From Candidatus Hydrogenedentota bacterium (GTDB taxonomy: Bacteria > Hydrogenedentota > Hydrogenedentia > Hydrogenedentales > SLHB01): DNA of 5,414 nt. Position numbers and translations under genes: made by a program. The stretch lies in assembly GCA_022706165.1 (NCBI GenBank), contig JAKJDA010000072.1:1-5414 (forward strand), written 5' to 3'. The notes under the pieces were generated by a model. That model worked only from the letters and a program-made list of their open reading frames with translations. It searched no databases and had not been told where the DNA came from. Of the stretch, positions 1 through 5,414 are shown in pieces (within the stretch, counting starts at the first letter, position 1; every line of letters begins with the position of its first letter).

Positions 1-975
1 GGCCAGTCGCTTCTGGGCGGCGCATGGCCGGTGGTGTGGAACCTCGTGAAGATCGTCCTGGTCGTGCTGCCACTGCTGCTGTGCGTGGCGTACCTCACGT
101 ACTGGGAACGCAAGATGATCGGCTACATGCACATCCGGCTCGGCCCCAACCGCGTCGGCCCGTTCGGTCTGTTTCAACTGCCCGCGGACATGATCAAAAT
201 CTTCCTCAAGGAAGACTGGATACCGCCTTTTGCGGACAAAACGGTTTTCATTATCGCGCCTGCGATCATCATGATGTCCGTGTTGATGAGTTTCGCGATG
301 CTTCCCTTCGCGCCCGGCATCATGGTGGTCGACCTCAACGTCGGCCTGCTGTTCGTGATGGCGATGTCCTCGATGGGCGTGTACAGCGTGGCGCTGGCGG
401 GGTGGGCGTCGAACAACAAATACTCGCTGCTCGGCGGCCTGCGCGCCTCCGCGCAAATGTTGAGCTATGAAGTGTTCATGGGCCTATCCCTCATGGGCGT
501 CGTGCTGATGGCCGGATCGTTCAACCTGCGCGAGATCGTCGAAGCGCAACGGCACACATGGTTCTGCATCCCGCAGATTCTTGGCTTGTTCGTGTTCAGC
601 ATCGCGGGCATCGCCGAGACCCATCGCGTTCCCTTCGACATGCCGGAAGCAGAGAGCGAACTCGTGGCCGGTTTCCACTCCGAATACTCGGGCATGAAAT
701 TCGGCATGTTCTTCGTCGGCGAATACATCAGCGTCGCGCTGGTGTCGGCGCTGATCGTGACGCTTTATTTCGGCGGATGGCACGGCCCATGGCTGCCGCC
801 GGTCGTTTGGTTCGCGTTGAAAACGTCTGTGTTCATCGTGGGGTTCGTGCTGATGCGCGCCGCATTGCCGCGGCTGCGTTGGGACCAGCTCATGGCGTTT
901 GGGTGGAAGGTGCTGTTGCCGTTGGCGCTGTTGAATCTGATCCTCACCGGCGCGTTTGTTCTCGCGACACGCTAA
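1..975 (+). CDS. nuoH: NADH-quinone oxidoreductase subunit H (NuoH/ND1), 5' truncated
   Basis: NuoH anchors the peripheral arm to the membrane arm and forms much of the quinone chamber. The frame is open to the window edge, so the start lies upstream. A GTG at 31 is possible but unlikely, because the ten preceding residues (GQSLLGGAWP) resemble the N-terminus of other NuoH proteins. Numbering from base 1, the fragment has 324 residues and matches recalled E. coli numbering: Glu36-Arg37 in 'WERKMIGYMHIRLGPNRVG', Glu157 in 'SYEVF', and the acidic quinone-chamber loop with Glu216, Glu218, Glu220 and Glu228 ('PEAESELVAGFHSEYSG'). About eight membrane helices are visible (near residues 14-35, 80-103, 113-135, 155-172, 190-206, 232-257, 268-288, 302-322). 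E. coli NuoH is about 325 residues, so few codons are missing. It ends in TAA, 15 bases before nuoI. Family assignment is certain; only the start is unknown. Confidence 0.97.
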   Translation, partial: GQSLLGGAWPVVWNLVKIVLVVLPLLLCVAYLTYWERKMIGYMHIRLGPNRVGPFGLFQLPADMIKIFLKEDWIPPFADKTVFIIAPAIIMMSVLMSFAMLPFAPGIMVVDLNVGLLFVMAMSSMGVYSVALAGWASNNKYSLLGGLRASAQMLSYEVFMGLSLMGVVLMAGSFNLREIVEAQRHTWFCIPQILGLFVFSIAGIAETHRVPFDMPEAESELVAGFHSEYSGMKFGMFFVGEYISVALVSALIVTLYFGGWHGPWLPPVVWFALKTSVFIVGFVLMRAALPRLRWDQLMAFGWKVLLPLALLNLILTGAFVLATR

Positions 976-979
976 CAAC

Positions 980-987
980 GAGGGAGG
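980..987 (+). promoter_or_regulatory. Ribosome binding site of nuoI
   Basis: The purine-rich stretch GAGGGAGG lies in the short nuoH-nuoI gap. It holds two overlapping Shine-Dalgarno-like cores, GAGGG ending 6 bases before the ATG at 991 and GGAGG ending 3 bases before it. It supports 991 as the nuoI start over the in-frame ATG codons at residues 8 and 10. Confidence 0.75.
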
Positions 988-990
988 CGC

Positions 991-1506
991 ATGTTCAGTC
1001 TGTTCCGAAGCATGTGGATGGTGTTCCTCCACTCGTTTCGCCGGCGCATTACGGTCGAATATCCGACCGTGATGCCGCGCATTGCGCCGCGTTGGCGGGG
1101 GCGCATCATATTATCGCGCGATCCCGACGGCAAGGAACGTTGCGTGGCGTGCTATCTCTGTTCGGTCGCGTGCCCCGTGGGGTGCATCGCGCTGCAAGCA
1201 ACGGAAGACGAGACGGGCCGCCGCTACCCCGAGTTTTTCCGCATCAATTTCTCGCGCTGCATTTTCTGCGGAATGTGCGAAGAGGCTTGTCCGACGTATG
1301 CAATCCAACTCACGCCGGACTTTGAGATGTGCGAGTGCAATCGGCAGAATCTCGTGTACGAGAAGGAGCACCTGCTTATCAGCGGCACGGGAAAATATCC
1401 CGACTACAGCTTCTACAACGTCGCGGGGCTTGCGATCGGCGGCAAGGCCAAGGGCGAAGCCGAAAACGAAGCGCCGCCCGTTGACGTGCGCGGGTTGAAC
1501 CTGTGA
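991..1506 (+). CDS. nuoI: NADH-quinone oxidoreductase subunit I (NuoI/TYKY), 2x[4Fe-4S] ferredoxin-like
   Basis: NuoI is the peripheral-arm subunit that carries electrons through clusters N6a and N6b towards N2 in NuoB and then quinone. It is 171 residues, close to the E. coli length of about 180. An N-terminal amphipathic segment (residues 1-20) should lie on the membrane surface. Two ferredoxin motifs follow: Cys51-x2-Cys54-x2-Cys57-x3-Cys61-Pro and Cys90-x2-Cys93-x2-Cys96-x3-Cys100-Pro. By family precedent N6a uses Cys51, 54, 57 and 100, and N6b uses Cys90, 93, 96 and 61. The flanking '[12 protein letters not shown]', '[16 protein letters not shown]' and '[10 protein letters not shown]' are strongly conserved. 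The tail '[13 protein letters not shown]' is typical of the E. coli-type enzyme rather than the shorter alpha/betaproteobacterial form. Two extra cysteines, Cys114 and Cys116, replace residues that are not cysteine in E. coli. The start is backed by a strong ribosome binding site. Confidence 0.98.
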   Translation: MFSLFRSMWMVFLHSFRRRITVEYPTVMPRIAPRWRGRIILSRDPDGKERCVACYLCSVACPVGCIALQATEDETGRRYPEFFRINFSRCIFCGMCEEACPTYAIQLTPDFEMCECNRQNLVYEKEHLLISGTGKYPDYSFYNVAGLAIGGKAKGEAENEAPPVDVRGLNL

Positions 1507-1511
1507 GCAAG

Positions 1512-1526
1512 ATGAAAACGGCATGA
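1512..1526 (+). other. Possible four-codon mini-ORF overlapping the nuoJ start
   Basis: ATG AAA ACG GCA TGA encodes MKTA, and its stop overlaps the nuoJ ATG as ATGA. It lies within the nuoI-nuoJ gap in a different frame from both genes. The nuoJ start has no clear Shine-Dalgarno sequence, so a terminating ribosome here could in principle reinitiate at nuoJ. Nothing shows that it is translated, and a 15-base ORF arises easily by chance. Confidence 0.15.
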
Positions 1527-2038
1527 ACGCGACATTCTACATAGCGGCGGCGGTGGCCGTCTTTTCCACGGGGATGGTGGTGACGCGCGCCAACGCGGTG
1601 CACTCGCTGCTGTATCTCGTGGTGTCCATGCTGTCGTTGGCGCTGGTTTTCTTCGTGTTGGGCGCGCCGCTCATCGCCGCGCTCGAAGTCGTCGTCTATG
1701 CCGGCGCGATCATGGTGCTTTTCGTGTTCGTGGTGATGATGCTCAATCTCGGAGGACGCATCGCCGCGCAAGAACGCGTGTGGTTGAGCCCCCGCGCGTG
1801 GCGTGGACCGGCGGCCCTTTCGGCGATTCTGTTCGCCGAGCTGTTGTATGTCCTGGGCGCAAGCGGCGGCGCGCTGACCGGCGCGGAGCCCGTGCAGCCC
1901 AAGGAGATCGGGCGCGCCTTGTTCGGCCCCTACATGCTGGCCGTGGAACTGGCGTCGATGCTGCTGTTGGCGGGCTTGGTCGGGGCCTTCGCCCTGGCCC
2001 GGCGCGATGTGCCGCCGCGAAAGGAACGAAACCCATGA
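1523..2038 (+). CDS. nuoJ: NADH-quinone oxidoreductase subunit J (NuoJ/ND6)
   Basis: NuoJ is a small membrane subunit between NuoH and NuoK. Its third helix undergoes the pi-bulge to alpha transition linked to coupling in complex I. The protein has 171 residues (E. coli about 184) and five predicted helices near residues 3-20, 28-48, 53-75, 96-113 and 135-160. The hallmark '[26 protein letters not shown]' spans 53-78, with Glu55 and Tyr59 conserved and the flexible glycine at 61. The C-terminal helix '[21 protein letters not shown]' is of the E. coli type. Residues 79-80 are Arg-Ile where I recall Ser-Glu in E. coli, so that second acidic residue is absent. The C-terminal tail (160-171) is short and rich in Arg, Lys and Pro. 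An in-frame stop at 1496-1498 and no other ATG after it fix the start at 1523, despite the poor ribosome binding site. The stop overlaps the nuoK ATG. Confidence 0.96.
   Translation: MNATFYIAAAVAVFSTGMVVTRANAVHSLLYLVVSMLSLALVFFVLGAPLIAALEVVVYAGAIMVLFVFVVMMLNLGGRIAAQERVWLSPRAWRGPAALSAILFAELLYVLGASGGALTGAEPVQPKEIGRALFGPYMLAVELASMLLLAGLVGAFALARRDVPPRKERNP
2020..2025 (+). promoter_or_regulatory. Ribosome binding site of nuoK
   Basis: AAAGGA lies inside the 3' end of nuoJ and ends 9 bases before the nuoK ATG at 2035. With the ATGA overlap this allows both direct initiation and coupling to nuoJ translation. Confidence 0.6.
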
Positions 2039-2346
2039 CCGCGACCATTCCTTTGATGCACGGTCTCGTGTTGGCGGGCACGTTGTTCGCGATCGGGCTC
2101 CTCGGGCTGTTGGCCCGGCGGAACATTCTCTACATTCTCATGTCGATCGAGATCATGCTGAACGCAACAGGCCTGGCCTTTGTCGTGGCGGGCTCTCGCT
2201 GGAACCAAGCCGACGGCCAGATCATGTTCCTGATCATTCTAACCATGGCCGCCGCGGAAGTGGCCGTAGGCCTCGCCCTTCTGCTTCGCTTCCACCATCA
2301 ATTCAAGACGCTCGACGCCGACGCGGCCAGCACGATGCGAGGGTAA
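2035..2346 (+). CDS. nuoK: NADH-quinone oxidoreductase subunit K (NuoK/ND4L)
   Basis: NuoK is the smallest antiporter-related membrane subunit and links NuoH/J to NuoN in the proton-translocating axis. It has 103 residues against about 100 in E. coli. Three helices are evident: residues 4-26, 30-52 and 62-87. The two membrane glutamates are present: Glu39 in '[11 protein letters not shown]' and Glu75 in '[14 protein letters not shown]', matching E. coli Glu36 and Glu72. '[17 protein letters not shown]' and the final 'MRG' also recall the E. coli protein closely. The ATG at 2035 overlaps the nuoJ stop as ATGA and has AAAGGA upstream. The open frame extends back into nuoJ (another in-frame start exists at 1780), but family length and the ribosome binding site support 2035. 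The gene ends in TAA, 3 bases before nuoL. Confidence 0.97.
   Translation: MTATIPLMHGLVLAGTLFAIGLLGLLARRNILYILMSIEIMLNATGLAFVVAGSRWNQADGQIMFLIILTMAAAEVAVGLALLLRFHHQFKTLDADAASTMRG
2339..2343 (+). promoter_or_regulatory. Ribosome binding site of nuoL
   Basis: GAGGG sits in the last codons of nuoK and ends 6 bases before the nuoL ATG at 2350. An out-of-frame ATG at 2346-2348, overlapping the nuoK TAA, is only 2 bases from this site. The spacing therefore favours 2350. Confidence 0.6.
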
Positions 2347-2349
2347 TGC

Positions 2350-4161
2350 ATGTTCGACCACGTGTGGATTATACCGGCCTTGCCGCTCGCGAGCGCGATG
2401 GCGCTTGCGGTGTGGGGCCGCCGTCTTCCACGGGCGGTCGCGGGCCTGTTCGGAGCCGGGTCCGTCGTATTGGCCGCGGCTGCAACGGTGACGCTGGCCC
2501 TTCAGTTCCACTTCACGCCGCCGTTGGGCCATGTTGTGCGCACCGTGTTGTGGACGTGGATGCAGGTTGGCGACTTCGCCCCGCGCATGGCTTTCTACCT
2601 GGACTCGCTCGCGATCATCATGATGCTGGTCGTCACGGTCGTCGGCGCGCTCATCCACATCTACTCGCTCGGCTACATGGCCGACGACAAGGGCTTCTCG
2701 CGCTTTTTCGCCTACATGAACCTCTTTGTCGCGTCAATGCTGATCCTCGTCATGGCCGATAACCTGCTCCTGCTCTACCTCGGCTGGGAAGGCGTCGGAT
2801 TGTGCAGCTATCTCCTGATCGGTTTCTGGTACGGAGACGCCGCCAACGCGCGCGCCGCATCGAAAGCCTTCATCGTCACGCGCATTGGCGACACCGCGAT
2901 GGCCATTGGCCTGTTTCTGCTGTTCACGCACCTCGGCTCGCTCGACATTCAGACCGTGCTCGACCGAGCGACCGAGCAATGGCCTGTCGGCTCCACGTTG
3001 GCCATTGCCGCCGCGGCGCTATTGTTGGGCGGCGCGCTGGGCAAGTCCGGTCAGTTCCCGCTGCAAGTTTGGCTGCCCGACGCGATGGCCGGCCCGACGC
3101 CCGTCAGCGCGCTCATCCACGCCGCGACGATGGTGACGGCGGGCGTCTATCTCGTCGCGCGGACGCATGCCCTGTTCACGCTCGCGCCGCCGGTGCAATA
3201 CGCCGTGGCGGTCATCGGCGCGGCGACGCTCCTGATCGCGGGCTTCAGCGCCTGCGCGCAACGCGACATCAAACGCGTGTTGGCGTATTCGACGATCAGC
3301 CAGATCGGCTACATGTTCCTCGCGCTGGGCGTGGGCGCGTGGTCGGCGGCGATCTTTCATCTCGTGACGCACGCGTTCTTCAAGGCCCTGCTCTTCATGG
3401 GCGCGGGCATGATCATCGTCGCGCTGCATCATGAGCAAGACGTGTTCAAGATGGGCGGATTGCGCACGCGGTTGCCGTTGGTGTTTTGGACCTTCCTGAT
3501 CGGCGCGATGTCCCTGGCCGCAATGCCGCTGATTACTGCGGGGTTCTACAGCAAGGATCTGATCCTCTGGGACGTCTGGTCGTCGCCACAGGGCGGCAAG
3601 GGCTTGTGGCTCGCCGGATGCCTCGGCGCCTTCCTCACGTCCATCTACACATTCCGCATGGTTTTCCTCACGTTTTTCGGCAAGGCCAACAAAGAGCCGC
3701 ACAGGCGCCTCGGCATGTTCATGGCATTTCCCGTCGTTGTGTTGGCGATATTGGCGACGATGGGCGGGTTTATGGAAACGCCGCATTCGCTGGGCCACGC
3801 GACGTTCTTCTCGCACTTCGCGGAAATGTCGCTGCCCTCCCTTGAAACCCCGGAGCCATCCGGCAATGAAGAAATTCTTCTGCAAATCATTGCCAGCGGC
3901 TTCGGCGCGATGGTGCAAAAATTCTTGCTGAGCGGTTGCGGCTTCGATTGGCTGTACGCGACGTTTCTGGTGAAGCCCTTCATGGCCATCGCGCGCGCGA
4001 ACCGAAACGACGCCATCAACCGGGTCTACGACGGACTGGCGGGCGTGTGTTATGTCATGCACGACGGACTTCGCCTCACGCAAAACGGCAATCTCCGGTT
4101 CTACATGATGGGCCTGGCGCTTGGCGTCGGGATCGCCATCGCCATAGCGGTGTTTCTATGA
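2350..4161 (+). CDS. nuoL: NADH-quinone oxidoreductase subunit L (NuoL/ND5), antiporter-like with lateral helix
   Basis: NuoL is the distal antiporter-like subunit of the membrane arm. Its C-terminal lateral helix runs along the arm. At 603 residues it is near the E. coli length (about 613). Proton-path residues are intact: Glu147 ('LGWEGVG'), Lys232 ('GKSGQFPLQVWLPDAM'), His257 ('ALIHAATMVTAG'), His341 and Lys345 ('HAFFKALLFMGAG'), and Lys402-Asp403 ('GFYSKD'). Each is three positions beyond its recalled E. coli equivalent (144, 229, 254, 338, 342, 399-400). The proton-conducting helices occupy roughly 1-470. The end ('GFDWLY...VKPF', 531-544, then an amphipathic stretch and a final helix at 586-603) fits the lateral helix plus last anchor. 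The region between (about 475-530) is odd: a longer hydrophilic loop is followed by only about 23 residues where E. coli has about 50. The start follows GAGGG; the end overlaps nuoM. Confidence 0.97.
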   Translation: MFDHVWIIPALPLASAMALAVWGRRLPRAVAGLFGAGSVVLAAAATVTLALQFHFTPPLGHVVRTVLWTWMQVGDFAPRMAFYLDSLAIIMMLVVTVVGALIHIYSLGYMADDKGFSRFFAYMNLFVASMLILVMADNLLLLYLGWEGVGLCSYLLIGFWYGDAANARAASKAFIVTRIGDTAMAIGLFLLFTHLGSLDIQTVLDRATEQWPVGSTLAIAAAALLLGGALGKSGQFPLQVWLPDAMAGPTPVSALIHAATMVTAGVYLVARTHALFTLAPPVQYAVAVIGAATLLIAGFSACAQRDIKRVLAYSTISQIGYMFLALGVGAWSAAIFHLVTHAFFKALLFMGAGMIIVALHHEQDVFKMGGLRTRLPLVFWTFLIGAMSLAAMPLITAGFYSKDLILWDVWSSPQGGKGLWLAGCLGAFLTSIYTFRMVFLTFFGKANKEPHRRLGMFMAFPVVVLAILATMGGFMETPHSLGHATFFSHFAEMSLPSLETPEPSGNEEILLQIIASGFGAMVQKFLLSGCGFDWLYATFLVKPFMAIARANRNDAINRVYDGLAGVCYVMHDGLRLTQNGNLRFYMMGLALGVGIAIAIAVFL

Positions 4162-5414
4162 TACTCGTCGCGATACTTCTTCTTCCCGCCGTCGCGGGCA
4201 CGCTGGCATGGATGGCCGAACGGCGATCGGGATTCGGCGCGGCGCGCTGGTTGTGCGCGAGCGCCTTGATCGCGGACCTGCTCGTGCTCATTCCGCTGTT
4301 TCCCCGGGCCTCGTCGCAAGGGTTGATGCAAATCGATGCGCCGTGGATTCCCGCGCTGGGCATTCGTTTTCACTTGATGCTCGATGGATTCGGCCTCGTG
4401 ATGGTGTTGCTGACGCTGCTGCTCGGTCTAGTTGCCTTGGTCGCGACCGGGCGCGAGAAAGACGAACGGAACAGCGCGTTTTTGTTCCACATCATGGCCT
4501 CCATCACCGGCATCATCGGCGTTTTCACCGCATCCGATCTGTTTCTCTTCTTCGTGTTCTACGAAGTCATGCTCGTGCCGATCTACTTTCTCATCAGCCT
4601 GTGGGATCGCGAAGGACGCGGCGCTGCGACCAAATTTTTTATCTTCACCCAAGCGGGCGGCATGCTCATGCTCCTCTCGATCGTCGGCCTTTACCTCTAC
4701 GTCAACCATGCCACCGGCCATCAGACCTTCGATTTGACCGAACTCCTGCGTCATGACACGGCGGCGCCCTTCGCCATGCTGTTGCTGCTGGGCTTTGTCA
4801 TCGCGTTTGCCGTCAAACTGCCGTCCGTCCCCTTCCACAGTTGGCAGCCCGACGCCTATGCCGCCGCCCCCGCCGCGGCCGCGATTATCCTTGCCGGGCT
4901 GATGAGCAAGGCGGGCGCATACGGGTTGCTGCGTTTCGCGATTCCGCTGTTTCCCGAAGCGGCGCACAACATCGCCTTCTGGGCCATGCTGGTCGGCGTG
5001 ATTTCGATTCTCTACGGCGCCGTCATGGCCTTCGCACAACGCGATCTGCGCCGCGTGATCGCCTACTCCAGCATGAGCCACCTCGGCTTCGTCTTGCTCG
5101 GAGCCTTCGCGATGAACGCCATCGCCTTCAAGGGCGTCATCATGACCATGGTCTGCCACGGCATCAGCGTCAGCGGCCTGTTTCTGCTCGATCAAGCCGT
5201 CCGCGAGCGCCGGGAAAGCGACGACCTCGACCGCATGGGCGGGTTGTGGAAAACCGCCCCCAAACTCGGCGCGACCGGGCTTGTTTTCGTGCTGGCCACG
5301 CTCGGCATTCCCGGCCTCGGCAATTTTGTCGGCGAGTTTCTCGTGTTGCTGGGAGCGTACCAGGCGAACCCGATCCTGGCTGCGGTGGCGGCGATCGGGA
5401 TGGTCCTGTCCGCC
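4158..5414 (+). CDS. nuoM: NADH-quinone oxidoreductase subunit M (NuoM/ND4), 3' truncated
   Basis: NuoM is the second antiporter-like proton channel of the membrane arm. I translated the frame from the ATG at 4158, which overlaps the nuoL stop as ATGA. It stays open for 419 codons to the window edge; E. coli NuoM is about 509, so about 90 residues are missing. Key residues are present: Glu136 ('FYEVMLVPIYFLI'), Lys220 ('FAVKLPSVPFHSW'), His227, Lys251 ('LMSKAGAYG'), His334 ('VCHGIS') and Glu393 ('GNFVGEF'), matching recalled E. coli Glu144, Lys234, His241, Lys265, His348 and Glu407. 'AATKFFIFTQAGG' and 'AYSSMSHLGFVLLG' are also typical. About 12 of the 14 expected helices are visible. Two local oddities stand out: residues 233-243 are almost all alanine where 'AH.(Q/E)APTAGSV' is usual, and 345-352 read 'DQAVRERR' where 'G.LYER.H' is usual. 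There is no clear ribosome binding site, so translation probably depends on coupling to nuoL. Confidence 0.96.
   Translation, partial: MILVAILLLPAVAGTLAWMAERRSGFGAARWLCASALIADLLVLIPLFPRASSQGLMQIDAPWIPALGIRFHLMLDGFGLVMVLLTLLLGLVALVATGREKDERNSAFLFHIMASITGIIGVFTASDLFLFFVFYEVMLVPIYFLISLWDREGRGAATKFFIFTQAGGMLMLLSIVGLYLYVNHATGHQTFDLTELLRHDTAAPFAMLLLLGFVIAFAVKLPSVPFHSWQPDAYAAAPAAAAIILAGLMSKAGAYGLLRFAIPLFPEAAHNIAFWAMLVGVISILYGAVMAFAQRDLRRVIAYSSMSHLGFVLLGAFAMNAIAFKGVIMTMVCHGISVSGLFLLDQAVRERRESDDLDRMGGLWKTAPKLGATGLVFVLATLGIPGLGNFVGEFLVLLGAYQANPILAAVAAIGMVLSA

Larger units (their letters stand above)
1..5414 (+). other. nuo operon, internal segment (nuoHIJKLM)
   Basis: Six genes run head to tail on one strand in the standard order of the 13- or 14-gene bacterial complex I operon. 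Junctions are +15 bases (H/I), +16 (I/J), -4 (J/K, ATGA), +3 (K/L) and -4 (L/M, ATGA). No gap could hold a promoter plus leader, and no hairpin followed by a T run sits between genes, so cotranscription is the simplest reading. By family knowledge nuoA-G should lie upstream and nuoN downstream, both outside the window. Tight coupling fits the need for equal amounts of the membrane-arm subunits. Confidence 0.93.

Noticed and set aside
31..33. GTG at 31 as the true nuoH start
   Set aside because: The frame stays open upstream to base 1, the ten residues before it resemble NuoH N-termini, and no ribosome binding site precedes it. The start is more likely beyond the window.
24..470. ATG-started frame at 24 on the plus strand
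   Set aside because: It is in another frame within nuoH and gives an Arg/Pro-rich product typical of a shadow frame.
3872..3926. Short direct repeat AAATTCTT at 3872-3879 and 3919-3926 as a trace of a slippage deletion in nuoL
   Set aside because: Eight bases is short, the spacing is not a multiple of three, and a deletion would normally leave one copy. It is probably chance and does not explain the shortened TM15 region.
3019..4083. Long minus-strand open frame (354 codons) opposite nuoL
   Set aside because: The translation is rich in Arg, His, Glu and Gln with no recognisable domain, and it lies fully inside a certain nuoL. GC-rich coding DNA commonly keeps the complementary frame open.
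4635..4640. Run of six T, possible terminator
   Set aside because: It encodes the conserved 'TKFFIF' of NuoM, and I see no stable GC hairpin immediately before it.
4860..4883. GC-only tract as a structural DNA element or binding site
   Set aside because: It is in frame and fully explained as Ala/Pro codons within nuoM; it is reported only as a protein-level oddity.
4428..5195. Minus-strand open frame (255 codons) opposite nuoM, and a similar one at 484-1032 opposite nuoH
   Set aside because: Low-complexity composition (His, Glu, Asp, Gly, Gln), no motif, no ribosome binding site context, and full overlap with conserved genes.
1..5414. A new defence, mobile or biosynthetic system in the window
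   Set aside because: Every stretch is accounted for by six complex I genes with tiny gaps. There are no cargo genes, repeats or unfamiliar ORFs.

Overview
This window is an internal slice of a respiratory complex I operon (NADH:quinone oxidoreductase, NDH-1). All genes lie on the + strand in the canonical order nuoH (5' end cut off), nuoI, nuoJ, nuoK, nuoL, nuoM (3' end cut off). Coding density is close to 100%: the largest intergenic gap is 16 bases, nuoJ/nuoK and nuoL/nuoM overlap by ATGA, and nuoK/nuoL are 3 bases apart. I see no promoter, terminator, RNA gene, mobile element, CRISPR array or recombination site. The window looks like the middle of one long polycistronic transcript.

Layout: 1-975 nuoH (proximal membrane subunit, quinone chamber); 991-1506 nuoI (peripheral-arm subunit with two [4Fe-4S] clusters); 1523-2038 nuoJ and 2035-2346 nuoK (small membrane subunits of the central hydrophilic axis); 2350-4161 nuoL (distal antiporter-like subunit with lateral helix); 4158-5414 nuoM (second antiporter-like subunit, 419 residues visible). 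Electrons from NADH reach quinone through the NuoI clusters at the NuoH/NuoB/NuoD interface. The resulting conformational or electrostatic wave passes through NuoH, J and K to the antiporter-like subunits, which translocate protons. The conserved charged residues of this path are visible in every subunit.

The proteins resemble the Escherichia coli type of complex I. NuoI has the 'GEAENEA' tail, NuoJ the '[20 protein letters not shown]' segment, NuoK ends in 'MRG', and NuoH aligns with E. coli NuoH almost residue for residue. These comparisons are from memory, not alignment. The DNA is GC-rich (by eye around 60%), with strong G/C third-position preference. This suggests a Gram-negative, respiring bacterium. 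E. coli-type nuo operons are scattered over many phyla, so I do not assign a taxon.

I found no new biological system here. The points worth a second look are local departures from family norms. The NuoL C-terminal region has an unusually short stretch where transmembrane helix 15 and the start of the lateral helix should be. In NuoM, the highly conserved loop after the channel histidine has become an alanine-rich run encoded by a GC-only tract. NuoI carries two extra cysteines near its clusters. The nuoJ start has no clear ribosome binding site and is overlapped by a four-codon mini-ORF.
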